From NCBI GenBank assembly GCA_965200435.1, contig OZ241337.1, forward strand, positions 1,302,001 to 1,366,000: a DNA stretch of 64,000 bases. The letters run 5' to 3'. A program made the position numbers and the translations under genes. A model generated the notes under the pieces. That model was given only the letters and a program-made list of their open reading frames with translations. It was not told the DNA's origin and did no database searches. Below, piece by piece: positions 24,728-33,656 of this stretch (position 1 is the first letter of the stretch; every line of letters begins with the position of its first letter). This DNA comes from Bin75 sp965200435. Its GTDB lineage: Bacteria; Nitrospirota; Nitrospiria; Nitrospirales; UBA8639.

Positions 24728-25510
24728 TTACGCGAGCGACACGTTCCCATGCCGTTGCATCAACGTGTGCAACACGCTGGTCGTTCGAGAGGACAACGTC
24801 TTGTACCCGGATCCGGTTTCTTCTCGCAGCAAGGCCCGCACGTCGTCGAAGGTATCGAGATCGCGTTCGGAATCCAGCAGCCCGGCACTCAGTCCCGCCT
24901 GTTCGGCACGGGTCAGGCTTTGGATCAGCACGCTACCGGTCGACCAGGAGATGTTGGAAAAGAGTGCGGGCACGGGGCGTTTCGCTCCCACCAGATAATA
25001 GCCGCCGTCTTTCGTGGGACCCAGCACCACGTCCGTGTCCTGTAAAAGCACCTTCGCCTGCTGATAGTGGCGGGCGGCAAGATTCGGAATATCCGTGCCG
25101 ACCAGTAAGGCATAGGCATATCCGCGCGCGAATGCGGCGGTGAGAGATTGATCCATGCGCTGTCCGAGATCCTCACCCACTTGGTCGCACAGGAGGATGT
25201 GATGCCTGGCTGCCAGCGTTTGAAAAAACGGATGGTCCAGACTGGGCGTACAGGCCAGGACAATATCGAACCCCCGAAGTGACTTGGTGCGCTCCACGGC
25301 ATCCATGACCAGACTCCCGTGCAGGCTCGCCGCCTCATCGGGGGTCAGGGGCGGACACATGCGCGTTTTCACTCCTCCGGGTACCGGCGCCTTGGCAAAA
25401 ATAATGATCGCGCCTTCGGCGGGTCCGGGACGGCGGAGTCCAGAAGACGGATCGCCTCTCCGTTTTCGTCGGTCTTGAGGAGACGAGGCAGCGTTACCTG
25501 ATCGCGACAT
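24728..25510 (-). CDS. TIGR04282 (DUF2064) glycosyltransferase-like protein
   Basis: 260 residues. IIIFAKAPVPGGVKTRMCPPLTPDEAASLH is the signature N-terminus of DUF2064/TIGR04282 proteins (CofC/MobA-like nucleotidyltransferase fold). LVGTDIPNL and LGPTKDGGYYLVGAKRP continue the fold. About 33 extra N-terminal residues precede the domain and overlap the upstream gene by 17 bp. It pairs with a TIGR04283 glycosyltransferase, a combination common in many genomes and sometimes linked with arsenosugar synthesis; no arsenic genes are visible here. Confidence 0.8.
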   Translation of the reverse strand: MSRSGNAASSPQDRRKRRGDPSSGLRRPGPAEGAIIIFAKAPVPGGVKTRMCPPLTPDEAASLHGSLVMDAVERTKSLRGFDIVLACTPSLDHPFFQTLAARHHILLCDQVGEDLGQRMDQSLTAAFARGYAYALLVGTDIPNLAARHYQQAKVLLQDTDVVLGPTKDGGYYLVGAKRPVPALFSNISWSTGSVLIQSLTRAEQAGLSAGLLDSERDLDTFDDVRALLREETGSGYKTLSSRTTSVLHTLMQRHGNVSLA

Positions 25511-26198
25511 ACCATTGATGCAGGATTTTGGGAGGGATCCCGAGCCCGTACAAGAAGCGGAGAAGCCACATTTGCAGAATAGTCCGAAGGGTGCCCTGTT
25601 GCTCCCATCGCCGAAACGACGTGGTGACCTTAGTGCGCAAAGCGGCCATGGATCCCATGTCTTTAAGGCGTTGCGCCAACTCGATGTCTTCCATCAGGGG
25701 CACGTCGGCAAACCCACCCAGATCGTCGAACGCGGAACGACGAACGAAAATCGCCTGGTCGCCCGTGGCGATGCCCGACCAGCGGGAGCGCCAATTCATC
25801 AACCGGCTGATAAGCCATGCCCACCCGCGATCGTCTTCGAAGCGGACGTCAAACCGGCCCCCCACGTACTTGGGATGTGCCAGAACCCGCTCGATCTCGG
25901 TGCGCGTCTCCGGCGGAAGAAGCGTGTCGGCATGAAGGAACAACAGGACGTCGGATCGTGTGGCTTGGGCGCCGGCGTTCATTTGTTGAGCACGCCCCTG
26001 TGCTGCGGCCAGCACCTTGGCGGGTTGCAGGCTGAGCCCCGGCAACTGGCCCTGCGCGATGGAAACCGTCTGGTCCCGACTGCCGCCGTCCACAAGCACG
26101 ACTTCATCGAAACGAAGCTGTCTGAGCGTAAGGAGCGTCCGAGACAGGGTGCGTTCCTCGTTCAAGGTTGGAATCACGACGGCGATGGAAAAGCTCAC
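25494..26198 (-). CDS. TIGR04283 family 2 glycosyltransferase
   Basis: 234 residues. GT-A fold: IAVVIPTLNEERTLSRTL at the start, VDGGSRDQT (first Asp), LLFLHADTLLPP (DxD-like HAD) and GDQAIFVRRSAFDDLGGF, PLMEDIELAQRLK. The C-terminus (TILQMWLLRFLYGLGIPP) is hydrophobic and may touch the membrane. It begins 16 bp after the nuclease-type gene and overlaps the TIGR04282 gene, so the three are co-transcribed. The acceptor is unknown. Confidence 0.83.
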   Translation of the reverse strand: MSFSIAVVIPTLNEERTLSRTLLTLRQLRFDEVVLVDGGSRDQTVSIAQGQLPGLSLQPAKVLAAAQGRAQQMNAGAQATRSDVLLFLHADTLLPPETRTEIERVLAHPKYVGGRFDVRFEDDRGWAWLISRLMNWRSRWSGIATGDQAIFVRRSAFDDLGGFADVPLMEDIELAQRLKDMGSMAALRTKVTTSFRRWEQQGTLRTILQMWLLRFLYGLGIPPKILHQWYVAIR

Positions 26199-26214
26199 CT
26201 TGGCGCTTTCTTGG

Positions 26215-27108
26215 TCATGGTCGAAGGACCGTCATCGGGTGCAAGTGGTCTGCCTTATGGGATTGTTCGGCCACGACCGTGACGCAAGGCCTGATCTTTT
26301 CGAGTGTTTTGGGGCCGATGCCCGGAATCTTCAACAGGTCTTCGACAGATTGATACGGTCTGCCGGTGACGATTTTGGCAGCGTTCACCGGACCAATGCC
26401 GTGGACCTGCTCTAGCTGTTCGGGTGAGGCGGTGTTCAGGTCTATGGGGTTCTTGCGGGTGGTTCGTTTTTCCCTGTCCCGACGAAATTTTTCCTCCTCT
26501 TCCCGCAAAAGTTTTCGTCCCTTGCGGAGGAGCTCGGGTTTGGTTGACTGCCAGATGCCCACGTGTTTCCAAATCGCGATGTCGCGGAGAGCTTCAAGCT
26601 CTTCTTTCACAATCTTTTGGGGTTTGCCGCCAGGGTCCGTGTGCCCTACACCGTGTATCCTGGCCAAACCCTGCTCCACGAGGAGATGCCCCAGGTCATG
26701 GCCGTCATGGGTTTCGATGAAGGCGTAGTAGCGAGGTGTGGCCGAACGTCCCAGGGCGCTGGCGTTGGCCGTATGAATGGTGAAGGGCCGGGACAGAACC
26801 CGTTCGACGTATGCGGCCGCCTGATTGCCGAATCGCACGACGGCATCGAGGGCTTCGAGGCCGAAATGGTATTGTTGTGTGATAGCTCTCTCCCAGTCGG
26901 TTTTGTTGCGGTAGGCGGTTCCCGGACAATCCACGTAGTACAGCCGCAGGTGCAGGTCCTTGCCACCGGCCTTGACCTTGAAACTGTCGCCGTCGTTCAG
27001 GTCCGCCTCGATCAGTGTGGCATTCTCAATGGTCTCAAGCTCGGCAGCGGGAAGAACCGTCACCAGACACCATGAGAAGACCAGGATAAAAAACAGACAT
27101 GGCTTCAT
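26215..27108 (-). CDS. Secreted thermonuclease-like protein with C-terminal helix-hairpin-helix
   Basis: 297 residues from ATG 27108 (a start at 27144 is also possible). A signal peptide (KPCLFFILVFSWCLVTVLPAAEL) is followed by an SNase-like domain: DGDSFKVKAG, LRLYYVDCPG, YVERVLSRPFTI, HLLVEQGLARIHG. A charged linker (KLLREEEEKFRRDREKR) leads to a ComEA-type double helix-hairpin-helix (NPIDLNTASPEQLEQVHGIG, LLKIPGIGPKTL). The SNase catalytic Arg/Glu set is only partly obvious, so nuclease activity is probable, not certain. It may process DNA in the periplasm. Confidence 0.78.
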   Translation of the reverse strand: MKPCLFFILVFSWCLVTVLPAAELETIENATLIEADLNDGDSFKVKAGGKDLHLRLYYVDCPGTAYRNKTDWERAITQQYHFGLEALDAVVRFGNQAAAYVERVLSRPFTIHTANASALGRSATPRYYAFIETHDGHDLGHLLVEQGLARIHGVGHTDPGGKPQKIVKEELEALRDIAIWKHVGIWQSTKPELLRKGRKLLREEEEKFRRDREKRTTRKNPIDLNTASPEQLEQVHGIGPVNAAKIVTGRPYQSVEDLLKIPGIGPKTLEKIRPCVTVVAEQSHKADHLHPMTVLRP

Positions 27109-27163
27109 CGCAACGTGAGCTTGCGTCGTAACCGGATTGGTCATGTGTGCTTTGCCCCAACCG

Positions 27164-27622
27164 CTACGATGGTTTGGGGGGGTCCTTGGGGTTCTGGAAC
27201 ATGAAGTAGACCACCATGGCAATCGTGCCCCAGTAAATGACGTATTTATGCCAGAAGAGCACTTCGCCGATGTTGATGAAGGCCATGATGCAGAAGAGGG
27301 AGAAGGCGATCACCGCGTACCGGATAACGGGAATCCGGACGGACGAATACGCCCACAAGGCCAGGCCCGAAAAGTACAGGATCATGGGAAAAATGGAAAT
27401 CTCCGCGCCGGTGCTGGCGGACATGAAGACCTGAATGAACCCGATGAAGACCATGGCGGAGCCCACCATCTTCATGGCCACCTTCATTTGCAGGGCTTCG
27501 TGCGTTTCCTGGTCCACGTCCGAATCCGGACGCGGCGGTCCCACGGGAACCCCGGGCACCTGCCGCCCGGGCGGGTCGGGTTGATCGGGAATACGGGAAG
27601 AGTCAGGTTGTTCCGTCGCCAT
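27164..27622 (-). CDS. Small membrane protein of unknown function
   Basis: 152 residues. The first ~45 are proline-rich and polar (PDQPDPPGRQVPGVPVGPP), then four hydrophobic segments follow (VGSAMVFIGFIQVFM, FPMILYFSGLALWAY, AVIAFSLFCIMAFINIG, YVIYWGTIAMVVYFMF). No family recognised. It begins 3 bp after the dCTP deaminase stop on the same strand, in a run kamA, deaminase, this gene, nuclease. Function cannot be stated. Confidence 0.7.
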   Translation of the reverse strand: MATEQPDSSRIPDQPDPPGRQVPGVPVGPPRPDSDVDQETHEALQMKVAMKMVGSAMVFIGFIQVFMSASTGAEISIFPMILYFSGLALWAYSSVRIPVIRYAVIAFSLFCIMAFINIGEVLFWHKYVIYWGTIAMVVYFMFQNPKDPPKPS

Positions 27623-27625
27623 GTG

Positions 27626-28789
27626 CTACCACTTGAAATGTTTGCTGAGCGTGAGTCCCTGTTGATGATAGCTGGACCCGATGGAGGCACCGTACAGGCG
27701 TTCCGGCAGGTCCAGCATGTGCTCGTAGACGACCTTGAAAAACGTCTGGCCGTCGTGAATCAAAAACGGCACGTCATGCGGTCTGACTTCGAGCACGACC
27801 TGTGTGCCTTTTCGCGGCCCGTCTCTGGTGCCGAACCCCGGGTCGAAGAACCCGGCGTAGTGGGTGCGCAATTCACCGAACGCCGCCTCATAGGCCACCA
27901 TTTCGGCTGCGTACCCGGCAGGCACTTTGATGCGCTCATGCGATGCCAGGATATAAAACTCTTCGGGTTCGAGCAACAACGTATGGTTGGGTTGGCGGTA
28001 GATAGGCTCCCAGAAATCCAGCGCCGAATAGTGACCGGTCCTGGACAGATCGACCACGTGACTGTTCTTTTTCGCCCGGTACCCTACGATTTCGCGGCTC
28101 GCGCCGGAACCCCGCAAGTCGATCCGCAGGAACAGGCCGTGATCCACGCGGATGTCCTGTGCGGCGAGCGGACGGGCTTCCACAGAATCATCGTCATTGT
28201 GGTACAGCAATTTGGCCGACCGATGCAGGGCTCGCAGTCGCGAATCGGAGACCGTGGGCCGGCCGGTCAGGAGACGGAGCTGATTTAACGCCAACCCGGT
28301 CTGCACGCGAATGGTAAACGACCGGGGGACGATCTCCAGGTAGAGCGGCCCCCGGTACCCGGAAGGGATCTCGTCGAACCCCGCATTCAGGTCCGTGATG
28401 AGCCGCGTGAAAATATCCAGACGACCCGTGGAGCTTTTGGGATTGGCCTGGCCGCGCACGTGCGGGGGCAACGCGACATGCTCCAACAACGGCACCAGAT
28501 AGACGTGCCCCTTTTCCAGGATGGCCCCCTTGGTGAGGTCGATGTCATACATGACCAGTTCGGACTGGTACAGATCCAGCACGTTCAAGTGAGCGCTGAT
28601 CTCCGAGCGTTCCGGGAGGAAGCTGCTGATCAGCCGGTAGGCTGTTTTGCCGAGCCGAAGGTCCACGCTGGCCGGTTGAATCTGGCTGTCGGTGAGGGCG
28701 GGAGAAGCGTCGATCCGGCGGTCCCGAATCAATGTTTTCAGGTGAGTGTCAGACAGAATCCCGTGCTTGCGCGCAGCGCCCATTGTCAC
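27626..28789 (-). CDS. 2'-deoxycytidine 5'-triphosphate deaminase (long form)
   Basis: 387 residues, the long (duplicated dUTPase-fold) class of dCTP deaminase. IQPASVDLRLGKTAYRL and MYDIDLTKGAILEKGHVYLVPLLEHVALP mark the first half, YILASHERIKVPAGYAAEMVAYEAAFGELRTHYAGFFDPGFG the second. The latter holds the substrate-binding and catalytic region. It makes dUTP for thymidylate synthesis. The GTG start overlaps the kamA stop by 4 bp (ATG at 28783 is the alternative), so the two are translated together. Confidence 0.85.
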   Translation of the reverse strand: MTMGAARKHGILSDTHLKTLIRDRRIDASPALTDSQIQPASVDLRLGKTAYRLISSFLPERSEISAHLNVLDLYQSELVMYDIDLTKGAILEKGHVYLVPLLEHVALPPHVRGQANPKSSTGRLDIFTRLITDLNAGFDEIPSGYRGPLYLEIVPRSFTIRVQTGLALNQLRLLTGRPTVSDSRLRALHRSAKLLYHNDDDSVEARPLAAQDIRVDHGLFLRIDLRGSGASREIVGYRAKKNSHVVDLSRTGHYSALDFWEPIYRQPNHTLLLEPEEFYILASHERIKVPAGYAAEMVAYEAAFGELRTHYAGFFDPGFGTRDGPRKGTQVVLEVRPHDVPFLIHDGQTFFKVVYEHMLDLPERLYGASIGSSYHQQGLTLSKHFKW

Positions 28790-29907
28790 TCATCCATAGC
28801 GCCCAGGCTACAGAGCCCCCCGGATGCGGAAGTGCCGACCATGGGCAGTTCCCGCAGGCGACCCGCGTCGGGCTGAGGATAATGGTAGGTCTTGTTTTCG
28901 TAATTTTTCAGGACCGCACCGTTTTCGTCCAGGTTCAGCAGATAGTCAGCAGGCAGGAGCGGGATTTTCCCGCCTCCGCCCGGGGCATCAATCACGAAAT
29001 GAGGAACGGCCATGCCGCTGGTATGCCCTTGCAGCGCCTGGATGATCTGCAGCCCCGTCTCCACGGTCGTACGGAAGTGGTTGGTGCCTTTGGTCAGGTC
29101 GGCCTGATAGAGATAATACGGCTTCACGCGGGCCAGCAGGAGTTGCTGCATGAGCTGCTTCATCACGTCCGGATCATCGTTCACCCCCTTCAGCAACACC
29201 GTTTGCGCGCCCAGTGGCACACCGGCGTCGGCCAGGCGCCCGCAGGCGGCTTTGACTTCCGGGGTCAGTTCGTCGGGATGATTGAAATGCAAATTCATAT
29301 AGAGAGGATGATGCTGTTTGACGATCTCGCACAGTTCCGGGGTGATGCGCTGGGGCAGCGTGCCGGGCACGCGGGATCCGAACCGGATGAGTTCGAGATG
29401 CGGGATGGTCCGAAGCGCCTTCAAAATGCGTTCGATCAGGTGATCGGGTAACAACAGGGGATCGCCACCCGAAAGGATCACGTCCCGGACTTCCGTATGC
29501 TCGCGGAGATAAGCGATAGCCTGATCCAGTTCCCCCTTCTTCAAAAACCCGGGTTTCCCGACCAGCCGTTTGCGCGTACAGAACCGGCAATAGATCGGGC
29601 ATTGATTCGTGACCATCAACAGCACGCGGTCCGGATAGCGATGGACCAGGTGAGGCACGGGACTGTCGGTGTCTTCTTCCAGGGGATCATCGGGCGCATC
29701 AAAGTCCTCCATCTCGATGGGGTCCGGAACCACCTGTTTCCAGATCGCGTCGCCCTTCTCTTTGATCGTGGAGAGCACCGTGGGCGTGATCCGCATGGGA
29801 TATGGGCCGACCACCTGCTCCACTTCCTTGGGGTCCACGCCGAGTTGCTTCGCCAAAGCCTTGGGTTTGGTGATGCTCTCGGCCAGGACACGTTTCCAAT
29901 CATCCAT
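28786..29907 (-). CDS. Lysine 2,3-aminomutase family radical SAM enzyme
   Basis: 373 residues. The cluster motif is NQCPIYCRFCTRKR, followed by DVILSGGDPLLLPD, LIRFGSRVPGTLPQRIT, the PLP lysine in the C-terminal GGGGKIPLLP and VPHFVIDAPGGGGKI. KamA-like enzymes convert lysine to beta-lysine; EpmB-like relatives do so for elongation factor P. The length and PLP motif favour a true aminomutase. First gene of a probable five-gene transcript ending at the nuclease. Confidence 0.85.
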   Translation of the reverse strand: MDDWKRVLAESITKPKALAKQLGVDPKEVEQVVGPYPMRITPTVLSTIKEKGDAIWKQVVPDPIEMEDFDAPDDPLEEDTDSPVPHLVHRYPDRVLLMVTNQCPIYCRFCTRKRLVGKPGFLKKGELDQAIAYLREHTEVRDVILSGGDPLLLPDHLIERILKALRTIPHLELIRFGSRVPGTLPQRITPELCEIVKQHHPLYMNLHFNHPDELTPEVKAACGRLADAGVPLGAQTVLLKGVNDDPDVMKQLMQQLLLARVKPYYLYQADLTKGTNHFRTTVETGLQIIQALQGHTSGMAVPHFVIDAPGGGGKIPLLPADYLLNLDENGAVLKNYENKTYHYPQPDAGRLRELPMVGTSASGGLCSLGAMDE

Positions 29908-29974
29908 CGGTATGCCTCGTGACTAGGGATATAATCGTGGGTGTGATTTGGCAGGGAACAACCATGGTTGATCC

Positions 29975-30214
29975 CTACATGGACGCCAGGGCGTCAAGGT
30001 GGTCCAGAATGTCCGGTGTTTCCGTCAGGACGGTGTCTCCATCAACCAGGACGGGGACGTAATACTGTCCCGAGACCTCGAACACTTGTTTTCTGAACGG
30101 ACGGACTGTTGGAACAATAACACTTTTATACTCGATCTCCAACTCATCCAGCCGGCTGCGCACCACGGCACAGTCCGGGCACCATTCAATATGATACAAC
30201 GTGATTGAGTGCAT
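29975..30214 (-). CDS. Glutaredoxin-like thioredoxin-fold protein
   Basis: 79 residues. ITLYHIEWCPDCAVVRSRLDEL has the CxxC redox site (WCPDC), and YYVPVLVDGDTVLTETPDILDHL supplies the cis-proline (VPVL) and the GSH-binding C-terminal part of a glutathione S-transferase N-domain/glutaredoxin fold. Probably a cytosolic disulfide reductase or GSH-dependent protein. It stands 67 bp upstream of kamA on the same strand but may have its own promoter. Confidence 0.8.
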   Translation of the reverse strand: MHSITLYHIEWCPDCAVVRSRLDELEIEYKSVIVPTVRPFRKQVFEVSGQYYVPVLVDGDTVLTETPDILDHLDALASM

Positions 30215-30249
30215 GACGTTCTCTTTTCGGCAACGAATCTGTCATTCCT

Positions 30250-30975
30250 GTCTACTTGTAGCCGCGCCCTCTCATGGCGCGGGGTGCCTCTGGTCTTCGT
30301 AGCCGCGCCATCTTATGGCGCGGGGGTTCCCCCGCCCTGGCTTGTCTCGTTGTGGCCGCGCCATTGGCTGACCGGCTCTCCCTCTTTTCTTCGTCTTTGT
30401 CGCCGCGTCATCTTCTGCCGCGGGGTTCCTCTGGTCTTCGTAGCTGCGCCCTCTCATGGCGCAGGGTTTTCTTTCTTTTGTCTCTGTCGCCGCGCCATCT
30501 TATGGTGCGGGGGTTCCTTGCTGTTGTCTGTGTGCCTTCCCGGGCGGCATGAGATGCCGCCCCTACAACTGCGAGGAGGTTGGTTTGTCTTTGTCGCCGT
30601 GCCCTCTCATGGCGCGAGGTTCCTCTGGTCTTCGTAGCTGCGCCCTCTCATGGTGCTGCTTGTTTGCCGGCTTCCTTTTGCATTTGTAGCTGCGCCCTCT
30701 CATGGCGCAGGGTTTTCTTTCTTTTGTCTCTGTCGCCGCGTCCTCTCATGGTGCGGGGGTTCCTTGCTGTTGTCTGTGTTGCCTTCCCGGGCGGCATGAG
30801 AGGCCGCCCCTACAACTACGGGGAGGTCGGTTGCTCTTCGTCGCCGCGTCCTCTCATGGTGCGGGGGTTCCTTGCTGTTGTCTGTGTTGCCTTCCCGGGC
30901 GGCATGAGAGGCCGCCCCTACAACTACGGGGAGGTCGGTTGCTCTTTGTCGCCGCGCCATCTCATGGCGCGGGAT
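30250..30975. repeat. REP array 1 (about 15 palindromes)
   Basis: Non-coding. Units such as GTAGCCGCGCCATCTTATGGCGC and CGGGCGGCATGAGATGCC repeat every 40-60 bp in both orientations. Each unit has GTAG or GTCG at its head, a G+C stem and a CTC or CTT loop. Apparent ORFs across it are translation of the repeats. The last unit ends next to the ATP-grasp-like gene stop. Confidence 0.85.
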
Positions 30976-30978
30976 CCC

Positions 30979-32490
30979 CTACCGAGCCGGTAATGCGCAC
31001 GGTGCCAGAATAGCATCGCGCATGCCGTGCAGCACTTTTTTATCCTTGGGGCACACCGTCGCCAGAATCCCGCCAAGGGTCACCTCGTCTCCGGACACGA
31101 AATAATACGGGGACAGCCGGGCCCGTCCCTCCATGGATTCCAGTTGTCCCGTGTGCTCGTCCCAATACGTCATCTCGTACTGCCGTCCCTTATGAAACGC
31201 TTGAAAAACGTACGGCGTCGAGGTAAAGGCCTCCAGCGCGTGTTCCAATTGTGCCGCCCAGGCGGACTGCGGAATATCGTGCCCCACGACGACCCCGCGG
31301 CTGCCCCAAGCCAGTTCCGAAAACCCCGACGGCTTCAACACACATTGTCGCTGCTTCTGCGTGACCCGGGTCAACTGTCGCCAGTCGGACACGGCCTGCC
31401 CGTCAAGCGTGAGGTCCGGGATGATCGCGGACGGCGGCAGGGGCCGAGGGTCCACGACCCAAGTCCTGGGGATGACCTGTCCCAGATGCGCAAGCACGTC
31501 CGGCCCCAGCGCATCGACCCAGAACCGCTCCAGCATGGGGTGATGCAGGAGCGCGAAGGCCAGCTTCTCTTCCATCCAGGGCTTATACGGCGGCGTCACG
31601 CTCACCCGGCCTTTTTTGGCGCTGTACATCAGCAATTCGGACTTCGGAACGTTTTCCAGATCGAACAGTTCGAAGAAGCGGTAGACGTGCGAAACGGGCC
31701 GTTCCCCGGACGGTGTGACCATCATGACCTGGATCCCCGCTGACGACGGTGGCGACAGGCTTGTTTCGGCAAACCGTAGATCTCGAGGATGTACGCAATA
31801 AGCGTCCAGCCCCGCGGCCCGGAGCCGGCACGCCACCCATTCCATTTCCGGCCGGTAATCCTCGGCCTCCTCGGATACCACGATGGCGAGACACCCAACC
31901 GTCTCGCCGGCGGCGTCCCCGGAGCGAAACAGCCCGGCCAACCCGTCGATCATACCGTCGGCTCCGCCGACGAGGGTCTCCCCCAACGCGCCGTAAGCGG
32001 CGGATAAACAGCCCGTGATCCCGATCCCGCCGGGCACGGAATCCAACTCTGTGATCGTCATGCCTGTCTCGGTCGGAATCACGTCGGGCCGGATTACCTG
32101 CGGGATCGCCTCACGAAACCGCTTCATGCGGGCAAACTCCAGCAGGGGTTGCGGTTTGCCCTGATCCAGATACTGGTGCACCCAAAATGGTTGCCGGCCC
32201 TTGACACTGTCCAGATACAGCCGGTTGAGCGCCTTGGAGAACGACCAGAGGTGGGGCCCCAAATCCTCGAAGAACGTCAGGTCGCGGTCGGTCAACGGAA
32301 ACGGAACGGGCGAGACGCGCCATGCGGGTGTCGATTCGAACAGCCTCGCCGCGTGCAGGGCATGGTGCACGGACAGACACCGCCGGCTTTCTTCACAAAG
32401 GGACGCCATGGAGTCGGGGAAGCAAACCGAAGGGGCCGTAGTGTGCGAACACCGTTGAATCATGGGACCTGCGGCTGAGACGTGGGCCAT
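30979..32490 (-). CDS. ATP-grasp-like protein of unknown substrate
   Basis: 503 residues without signal or membrane helices. ETGMTITELDSVPGGIGITG and later CVLKPSGFSELAWGSRGVVVG and EMTYWDEHTG resemble ATP-grasp elements (lysine on a K-P-x-G strand, glycine-rich loop) as in the glutathionylspermidine-synthase-like group. Assignment rests on these motifs only. It could ligate an amine or amino acid to a carboxylate. Its start context is poor; alternative starts within the first 30 residues are possible. It is monocistronic, with REP array 1 just downstream. Confidence 0.55.
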   Translation of the reverse strand: MAHVSAAGPMIQRCSHTTAPSVCFPDSMASLCEESRRCLSVHHALHAARLFESTPAWRVSPVPFPLTDRDLTFFEDLGPHLWSFSKALNRLYLDSVKGRQPFWVHQYLDQGKPQPLLEFARMKRFREAIPQVIRPDVIPTETGMTITELDSVPGGIGITGCLSAAYGALGETLVGGADGMIDGLAGLFRSGDAAGETVGCLAIVVSEEAEDYRPEMEWVACRLRAAGLDAYCVHPRDLRFAETSLSPPSSAGIQVMMVTPSGERPVSHVYRFFELFDLENVPKSELLMYSAKKGRVSVTPPYKPWMEEKLAFALLHHPMLERFWVDALGPDVLAHLGQVIPRTWVVDPRPLPPSAIIPDLTLDGQAVSDWRQLTRVTQKQRQCVLKPSGFSELAWGSRGVVVGHDIPQSAWAAQLEHALEAFTSTPYVFQAFHKGRQYEMTYWDEHTGQLESMEGRARLSPYYFVSGDEVTLGGILATVCPKDKKVLHGMRDAILAPCALPAR

Positions 32491-32610
32491 GAAACGTGAG
32501 ACCTCAATGAAGCGTAATGAATGGAATGATGACGAATGGATTTCGCGGGGGTTCGCAGGTTAAAAAATATAGCGAGGAAACGGTTGTCGTATCGTGAGGT
32601 GATTGCGTGA

Positions 32611-32844
32611 TTATGAATGAATGTTTTTACGATGTTCTTTTATAAATGCGGCTATCTCTTTGTCCGTCATTTTGCATTTATTTTTTAGAATATCTCGAAC
32701 GTGTGCCTCATGCAACTTCCGTTTCCCTTTGGGGAGAAAGATAAACTTTTCCCCATTCCAAAAGGTTAGCTGAGATTTCTTTTCTCGCTCGTATTTAAAG
32801 CCATACCCTTGGATATGCTGAATCAACCAGGTTGGCTTGCCCAT
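32611..32844 (-). CDS. HicA-like toxin
   Basis: 77 residues. The order LIQHIQGYGFKYEREKKSQLTFWNGEKFIFLPKGKRKLHEAHVRDILK resembles HicA (short dsRBD-like fold: alpha, two strands, helix), but the usual catalytic HG is not clear, so this is a divergent relation. It follows its partner by 4 bp on the minus strand. A toxin role is inferred from size, order and partner. Confidence 0.55.
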   Translation of the reverse strand: MGKPTWLIQHIQGYGFKYEREKKSQLTFWNGEKFIFLPKGKRKLHEAHVRDILKNKCKMTDKEIAAFIKEHRKNIHS

Positions 32845-32848
32845 CGAG

Positions 32849-33181
32849 TCACGTTCCCACTGATGAGAGAGCAGGCTCTTGACTGAAGTGTATCGGTAAG
32901 GGGAGGACGACGGGAAGAGCAGCCTTTCCGGACGATTGGATTTCTGTCAAAGCAATTCCATGTTTCTTGAAATAGTCAAAGAGAATCCCTTTTTCACTAA
33001 GACTCTCTAGCACCATTTGTGTAACTTCAACAATTTCCTTTATTTGCTCTTCCGAAGAAGCCGAAGCTAGCTGGACCGTTAAATCAAGCGTCTCACAACT
33101 TGCCAGCCACGTTCCATCTGACTGCTTCCTTCCCTTCCAATCAAGCGACCGCCTCATTTTATGGACGGACTGCCGTGTCAT
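32849..33181 (-). CDS. HicB-like antitoxin
   Basis: 110 residues. RSLDWKGRKQSDGTWLASCETLDLTVQLASASSEEQIKEIVEVTQMVLESL matches the degraded RNase-H-like fold of HicB/UPF0150 proteins. No C-terminal HTH is visible; the tail is hydrophobic and proline-containing. Ribosome site GAAGAGGCAAAG precedes the ATG. Order antitoxin then toxin is the reverse of classic hicAB but common in relatives. Probably restrains the neighbouring protein. Confidence 0.6.
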   Translation of the reverse strand: MTRQSVHKMRRSLDWKGRKQSDGTWLASCETLDLTVQLASASSEEQIKEIVEVTQMVLESLSEKGILFDYFKKHGIALTEIQSSGKAALPVVLPLPIHFSQEPALSSVGT

Positions 33182-33464
33182 GGCTTTGCCTCTTCTTCTA
33201 TTTTGTTAAAAAAAGCGCAAGAGAATACAACAAGAAAACTAAAATATTTATATTTTAATAGTCAAGGTTCTTTTGCTCATAACGAATTTCAAACTGAGAC
33301 ATGACCAACCGGATCGCTTGTTCTTCGCATTGCGAAAGCTGACCAAGCAGAAGAGACCAGCGCAGGCGGGAGGTCTCCGCCTTTGGAGTTGACGATGGCA
33401 TGGAAGTGGGCTACCTTGAATGGGTAGAATCTGTGCGGCAAGGCAGCGCAGGGTGGGATGGCGA

Positions 33465-33495
33465 CATCTGGAGTAGCGGTATCTCATGCCGCCTG
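33465..33495. repeat. Degenerate REP unit in the gap before cbbQ
   Basis: AGTAGCGGTATCTCATGCCGCC keeps the GTAG head, the CTC loop and most of the stem. Otherwise 33182-33656 shows no gene; an ORF on the minus strand there has no support. Confidence 0.5.
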
Positions 33496-33656
33496 GAGCG
33501 GCCGTAGGCCAGAAGCGCCATAAAGAAGGCGCGGCGACAGATTGCGGGCTCTCTCCCAACCGTATTCCCTCTTCGGAACGGCATCCCTGACAAAGGGGAG
33601 AGAACAAATGGTCATGCCGGGTCATCGTGGGCTCTGGATCGAAGGAAGAAGACCGC

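Noticed and set aside
30250..30975. CRISPR array
   Set aside because: Units are palindromes in both orientations with irregular spacing, spacers are repeated, and no cas genes are near.
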